A stretch of DNA of 64,000 nucleotides from Euonymus europaeus (lineage: Eukaryota > Streptophyta > Magnoliopsida > Celastrales > Celastraceae): assembly GCA_963580455.1 (NCBI GenBank), contig OY756963.1, positions 21,719,555 to 21,783,554 on the forward strand, read 5' to 3'. Position numbers and translations under genes: made by a program. The notes under the pieces are model-generated. The model saw nothing but the letters and a program-made list of their open reading frames with translations. It searched no databases and was not told the DNA's origin. Positions 58,736 to 64,000 of the stretch are shown here, in pieces (the first letter of the stretch is position 1; each line of letters begins with the position of its first letter).

Positions 58736-59858
58736 TACCAACCCTTCTTAACCAAACCTACAGGCCAAATTTCCAATCTTAGTACAAAGGAAACAAGTAA
58801 AGTATCGACTCGTATAGTATCAAATTTGTTTTTCAGATAAAATGCATTGAAGCCTCAGTCCACTAGTTCACTGTTTCCTGCCCTAGCTTCATACCATACG
58901 TTCAGAATACCCATCACAAGAAATTAACAATCCCCACCCAACCAAACCAAACACAAACCCAAATATTAAAGAAAGAGGGAACATATTGAAGATATGAAAA
59001 GAGAAGAAAAAAAATACCTAATAGAAGACGCAGAAGGAGTATGAATTGGTCTTCGCGGTTGCTGATAAGTGATAACAGATGAGAGGATAAAATACTGTAT
59101 GGGTGGAGATTTGAGAGAGGAACGAGGATTTCAGCGAAAAAGAACCGGTGATCCAGCTTCCATGAGCGGCCACACCTGAATCTGCAACGGTCACACACAA
59201 GATATCGGGAATTGAGGCTGGCTTTGCTTTGGCCCAATATTACTCACTCATTTCATCCGGATCTGGCCCGCTTCCCAAGTAAAGCCCAAATAAGAATTAC
59301 TTTTGTAATTTTACATATTATTTATTGCTGGTGAGAAAGAACGCCATCGAACCATCACGAGAGAGCTATTTAGTCAATTTATTTTCTTCTACAATCTTCG
59401 TGAAATGTAAAGAAATTTGACCATTTCGTGATTTTCTATCATTCCGGTGTCTCCAGATTATAAATTCAGGTATTTTCATGTTTTATCTTACACGCGCACT
59501 TGATTGATGGAAGGAAGAAGAAAAAATCGATATTCAAGGAGATCGAAAAACACATATAAGTTGGGTTAAATGTAATTTCGCTCCATTGATAATCTTCAAT
59601 AACTAGAAACTAAATTCAATGAATTTAAAATAAAAGGAATTTTCTTCCAAGATCAATAGGAATATAATCATGAGATATTCTTTAAGGGAGGGGACGAAAT
59701 CTATTGTAATTGTGAAAATAAGAAATGCAGATTCGTTTATGATTTGAGAGTTCTATCTCAATCTCTGTGCATGTATATATGGGGATCAGCATTCTGTGAA
59801 TTTAACACTTAATGCTTTGATTTACTGCTGTAGAAATTTCCTGTAGGCATCTTTGAGA
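58736..59858. other. Intergenic: MED7 leader and promoter, then nothing recognised
   Basis: MED7 transcription probably starts near 59200, with an intron in the leader. From 59250 to 59858 the DNA is AT-rich without coding signal. The last ~100 bases may be a retained leader of the broken TRAF-type gene. Confidence 0.5.
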
Positions 59859-60467
59859 ATGGATTTTCATGAGAAGATGAAAAATGGAAAAGATGGATCC
59901 CCTGCTTTTCGCTGTCAACTTTGCGATAAATAAATAGTTCACAAGATAGCGCAAGCATTCCTCCCAAGATTGGCTACAACTTGTGTTGACAACACAAGTG
60001 ACCCCTTCAAGACCCTTGGTTCAGTGGCTGCTGATATTCGAAAGGAAATGGTGGATTATCTTTCTCAGAAAAGTGAGAATTTTCTTGCAGAATCTGTTTG
60101 TTGTTTTAGAAGGTGGGCTAGAAAGCAGAAGCATCTAACCGTCCTTATGATATCATACCTTATTCTGTTGATGATTTTGCATGTTCAAAGAGGAATTTGT
60201 TTAGCCGGTTTTCAGGATGGTTGCTAAGCCAAAATAGGCGATTTTGTACAAGAGATGGAGACAAATGGTTTTTGGTTGTCCGACAGAAGGGAAGCAATCG
60301 CGCAAACCTTGCTAAAAAATGTCGACTTCAAGAATTCCTTCCACTGTGACATGAAACTTGACACTCCGGAAGAGCTTTCCAACCATGTCATCCATGGCGG
60401 CTATAGAGCCATGAATTGCAAGAATGAGGGGTGTGATGATATATTTTGCGCAAACCAGGAGGAGTAG
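59859..60467 (+). pseudogene. Broken TRAF-type zinc-finger protein gene, N-terminal part
   Basis: The frame from ATG 59859 gives MDFHEKMKNG and FRCQLCDK, then a TAA where the family has Glu, then IVHKIAQAFLP and DPFKTLGSVAADIRKEMVDY. After AESV (near 60096) the family sequence moves to other frames (ASNRPYDIIPYSVDDFA, SKRNLFSRFSGWLL). It returns to the first frame at ~60240 with DFVQEMETNGFWLSDRREAI and NVDFKNSFHCDMKLDTPEEL. It ends early after FCANQEE, before the later zinc fingers. There is thus one nonsense change, at least two frameshifts and a truncated 3' end. I know the family as plant TRAF-type zinc-finger-related proteins from memory. No intron is visible, so a processed copy is possible but unproven. 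Confidence 0.75.
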
Positions 60468-60541
60468 AGAAACCAGTACAGATTCCAGCAAATGAATAAG
60501 GAGAAATAGAGAAACCAGTACAGAATCCAGCAAATGAATCT
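60465..60541. repeat. Small tandem duplication after the broken TRAF-type gene
   Basis: TAGAGAAACCAGTACAGA-TCCAGCAAATGAAT occurs twice, about 42 bases apart, differing at one base in the core. The first copy overlaps the terminal stop of the pseudogene. Confidence 0.85.
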
Positions 60542-60854
60542 GTTGTGTATAAGTGTAATTACAAATTGCAATGGTTCAATTTTAATGGATAGTAAAAAAC
60601 TACTATATTGAAATATATGATTTGTTATTAAAACACGTGTTTTCCTGACATAAATGAAGTAAAATGAACTCCCACCAAAATGCTAGGGACTCGAGAAACG
60701 AAAGTACATTGAAGCTCAAAATTCAGTTCACAACTTCCAAAAGGCCTCTAAAATAACTCAAATGATGAGAAATGCAAAGAAAATTCCAGATTGATACGGT
60801 TCAATTTCCGTGAAAAATGAGATTGAACAAAATGGTTGATGTAATTGAAAATTC
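60542..60854. other. Gap holding the eIF3c 3' UTR
   Basis: AT-rich, with no coding signal. It is expected to contain the 3' UTR and polyadenylation site of the minus-strand eIF3c gene. Confidence 0.5.
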
Positions 60855-63800
60855 TTAAGCCCGCATCCCACTGTTAAGACTAACCATGCTGCGAGTTGAT
60901 GCATGTGGTCTCCGTGCAGATGAACCAGGTTGATAACCACTCCTTCCTGGACCTCCCAATTGGCCAGCACGGTCTCTTGAATAGCCACCTGAACCTTGGC
61001 CAGCAGCAAACGATCTCCCACCTACAACATTATATCCTGAATGCGAATTGGTAGTCCCTTGTCTTCCCTGAGTGAAGGAGTAGTTGTCTTGCCATCTGCC
61101 GCCAGTGACACCCATATCCTCCCTCCGCCTTGGAGGCAGATCCAACCCACCAATCCCTGTCCGTGCTTCAGCTGCCCTTTCATTGGTTTCGGCAAAAACT
61201 GACAGCTTCTCAGTCAAATGGAAAACAAGGGCCTGTAACCTTGTGTGCTCAACATTATGGAAAACAAGGCAGCGGGTTGGCTGGTCCCAACTTGCAAAGA
61301 GCTCCTCATTAATTATCATCTTGCTAATAACACTGTGAGTATGAGCCTCTGAAAGGTCAAATATTTTGGTGAGCTGATCCAAGCCAAGTGAATCATAGGA
61401 TGAGGAGAAGGTAAAGAGATAAGTTCTCAAAGCCTCTTCCTTAATCTTGGCCTTCAGCATCTCAAAAATATTTTCTCGATCCCTGAGGAGCTTCCAGACA
61501 TCTAGGGACTTTATAACATCAAAGGTCGCCTGAAAGTCTCCTTTGCGAAGAGCCCTAGTCGCAGCCATTACATGGTCCCTAACATTTTCAGGGGGAGCAG
61601 TGAGAGTTTGCTTGTGACTTGCCTCAAGCAACCTCCTGAATGTCTTGCTAATGACCTTACGCTTAGCATCATGGGTGTTGGCAGCCATGTTGGGAACCTC
61701 AAGCAGCATAGCACAACTTAAATGGACAGCTTCCAAGAGCTCAAGATTAATGTGCATGTGGTATGGCATTTGGCGTCTCCTTTCAAGCCTTTCCTGTTTA
61801 TTATCATTCCAAACAACAAAAGTTTCACGGACATGTACATAAAACAAGAGCTAGACTAATACTGATGGCAAAAGAAACCGCTGGATAACTCAGCAATGAA
61901 GGTACAATTTTTTTTGCTAACTCAGCAATTATGAATTATGATGTTTCAAGATATATACCATAAACCACGTTAAATTTTGTCACGTATATGATATAACTTG
62001 TATCCACAATAGCTTCACTGCAAAACACTTTCTCACAGTAACAAAGATTTTTTTTTTAAAAAAAATGTTGCCTTCGAAAATAATTTGACCTCTGAGGGGA
62101 AAAAAATAGAGTTGCAAAAGAACTTCCCTACTACCACTTAAAATTGAAGCTAGAGAATGAGACTTAAATACAACACAGACGCATAAACAATCAAAGTCAC
62201 AGCACAGCAGTCCAAAAGGATTAAAGGGAAAGGTGATCTTCAAAATATGCAAGAATGACAACCATAAATAGTCATTTCCCATCTCACTACACAAGCTAGC
62301 AGACAAAAAGAGAATATAATAAACATTGATACAAGTACTGCATCAGTTAGACTTTGTTGCAGACAATGAATTCCTAGAGCGAGGAGAATACATTTGAGCT
62401 CTTGGTAGAGTGTCAATTCATTTACAATTAAAATAATTTCAATTGATATATAATTCAATATCAACTATCAGGTTCTGAACCTAATCATTCAGCAGACATG
62501 AGTACATTTCCTCTCTATATTCCACATTAATGAGAGATCATTTGCTAGCTCTATGAGAAATCCTCCCACTGTTTGAGGATCAAATATCCAATGGATGGTA
62601 ACTTTGATGTCACTAACATCCTAACTCCTAAGAAGCCTTAGCTAAAAAAAAAACGCAAACCACCACAAAGGCAGGCACAGTTTACATTAAACGTGCATGA
62701 AGAACATTATAAATTCCTGCATCAAAATTGCAAACATAATTTTTCATAGGGTCACTCTACGAAGCAAGTTTACAGTCAACGCATTTAGGATGTGAATAAG
62801 TAACCATACTCAAAGAGCTGAAAAGCAGGCCCTGTTTAGTTCTCTAGAGTTCCCAAAGTGGAAATCTGATTCTTGAGCATCAATGGATGTATCCCGAGGT
62901 GAAGCAAACTGAATCTATCTCATTTTTCACCCATACCCTTAGCCATCCTGTGCTAAGAACCATCACCTCTTTATTGTCTGCTTCTCAAGGTAGTTACACT
63001 AGCTACAATACACCACTAGGCACAAAATCTATATGCTAACTCTAAGCATGTCGCAGTTCTTTTTCCTTTTCTTTTGTCTTTCATTGCTCCCAGCCTTTTA
63101 TTAAGGCAGCAAAGGGCGCAGAACGGAAAACTATGAACCTGAATATGGCAACATTCCCGGGAAAAAATTATCACAGAAGGAAATTCCATGCAATATATAT
63201 AATCCTAATTTGGGTGAATTCCTCCCTGATACTACTACTTTAGTACTTTTTGTGACTTTCTTGAACCTTCTGTAGACGCAAAATTCATCATCCTACCTAA
63301 AGAAGCTGATTAATGACTGCTAAAAGCACAGAAGAAAAAATAACTTGAAATGAACTTTAATCTTCTCAAACTTTAAATCCAAGTAATTAAGTATGTATTC
63401 TTAATCCATATGAAGTACTGAATTCCATCCAATATTGAATCATGGATTGCAGTGCCTCAATTTGCACTCCCTACAGCCACAATAAATAAAACAAGGGAAG
63501 CCGGTAAAAATAAAACTTAATGAGCCCATAGAAGGTAATTTATGGCCTTTTGAACCATATAAACTGAGGCTTCTTTGCAATCAAATAGACCAAACTCCTA
63601 CAGTGGAATAGACATAAACTTGCGCTTCTGAAATAAATAAACAGATGATGAAAATTAAGATTGAAACCATGCAAGAACTAAACAAACAGAACACATATCA
63701 GTACCTGTTCAGGAGTCTTCTCATGATATCGACTTTGCGAGAAACCTTGAGCGAGCAATTCCTTTACCCTTCCACCTGAATAAAGTTCTGAAAGGCAACC

Positions 63801-64000
63801 ATGTGCCTCATTGATTAGTCCAACACGAAACGCACATACACCAAGCAGTGCCATAGCCCTGTTAAAGAGTATCTGTGTTGGAATGTCCATATGTTGTATA
63901 TTGTCCTGCAAGTGACTCATAAGTAGTAAGTCACGGGATGTGGAGAACTCATTCAAGAGAGCATGGTGATAAATATCACAAAGCATTGCACGAGCTTTAG
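60855..64000 (-). CDS. EIF3C: Translation initiation factor eIF3 subunit c, C-terminal part (5' end outside window)
   Basis: Two exons are in view: one from beyond 64000 to 63705 and the last from 61793 to 60855, joined in phase ([15 protein letters not shown]) across a 1911-base intron. Together they encode about 410 C-terminal residues. [14 protein letters not shown] and [20 protein letters not shown] are typical eIF3c blocks. The PCI domain follows, with its winged-helix part [19 protein letters not shown] and [21 protein letters not shown] Gly/Arg/Ser-rich tail ends NSGMRA. eIF3c is a core scaffold of the eIF3 octamer and helps load initiator tRNA and eIF1/eIF5 on the 40S subunit. No break is seen in the visible part. 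The N-terminal half lies outside the window. Confidence 0.95.

Overview
The window is a piece of a flowering-plant nuclear genome, most likely a eudicot. The evidence is AT-rich intergenic DNA, GT-AG introns of about 80 to 1900 bases, plant-type proteins (GIS/ZFP-like single C2H2 zinc finger with an EAR tail, plant CCR4 with an N-terminal Cys/His module, a male-sterility-2-type fatty acyl reductase fragment), a plant Mutator-like transposon with a Ulp1-type protease gene, and many short inverted-repeat elements. I cannot name the species.

Layout. 1-7720: right-hand part of a large Mutator-like element (MULE). It carries an intact transposase (+) and, convergent to it, an intact six-coding-exon Ulp1/DUF1985 protease-like gene (-). 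Four blocks of one minisatellite (core GGCACGACCA) fill the space between the two genes and the three large introns, and miss every exon. 7868-9124: AHA1-type Hsp90 co-chaperone, whose start codon lies about 150 bases from the transposon end. 9125-16200: gene-poor, with a decayed LINE and degenerate repeats. 16293-23156: eight-exon gene for a 1280-residue plant protein of the group usually labelled NST1-like, with a GC-AG intron and two short upstream ORFs. 23157-32330: a long non-coding stretch with several MITE-like elements and a fragment of a TMCO1-like first exon. 32333-33046: single-exon C2H2 zinc-finger repressor. 37123-39219 (-): a six-exon gene for a 158-residue membrane protein, visible only after splicing short exons together. 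39220-42757: repeat-rich, ending in the eL21 promoter. 42758-44080: ribosomal protein eL21. 46571-52044 (-): CCR4 deadenylase (11 coding exons, 600 residues). 52045-56053: tandem and inverted repeats and a broken fatty acyl reductase. 56054-56125: tRNA-Gly(UCC). 56664-58735 (-): Mediator subunit MED7 (168 residues). 59859-60467: broken TRAF-type zinc-finger gene. 60855-64000 (-): 3' part of eIF3c, running off the window.

The host genes are mostly housekeeping genes of expression: transcription (MED7), mRNA decay (CCR4), translation (eL21, eIF3c, tRNA) and folding (AHA1). They are independent single genes, not a cluster. The most unusual object is the MULE: a transposase, a complete protease gene and an exon-sparing, single-orientation minisatellite in one element, lying against the promoter of AHA1. 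Exon models below were built by hand from splice sites, reading phase and recalled family similarity. No alignment or transcript data were available.
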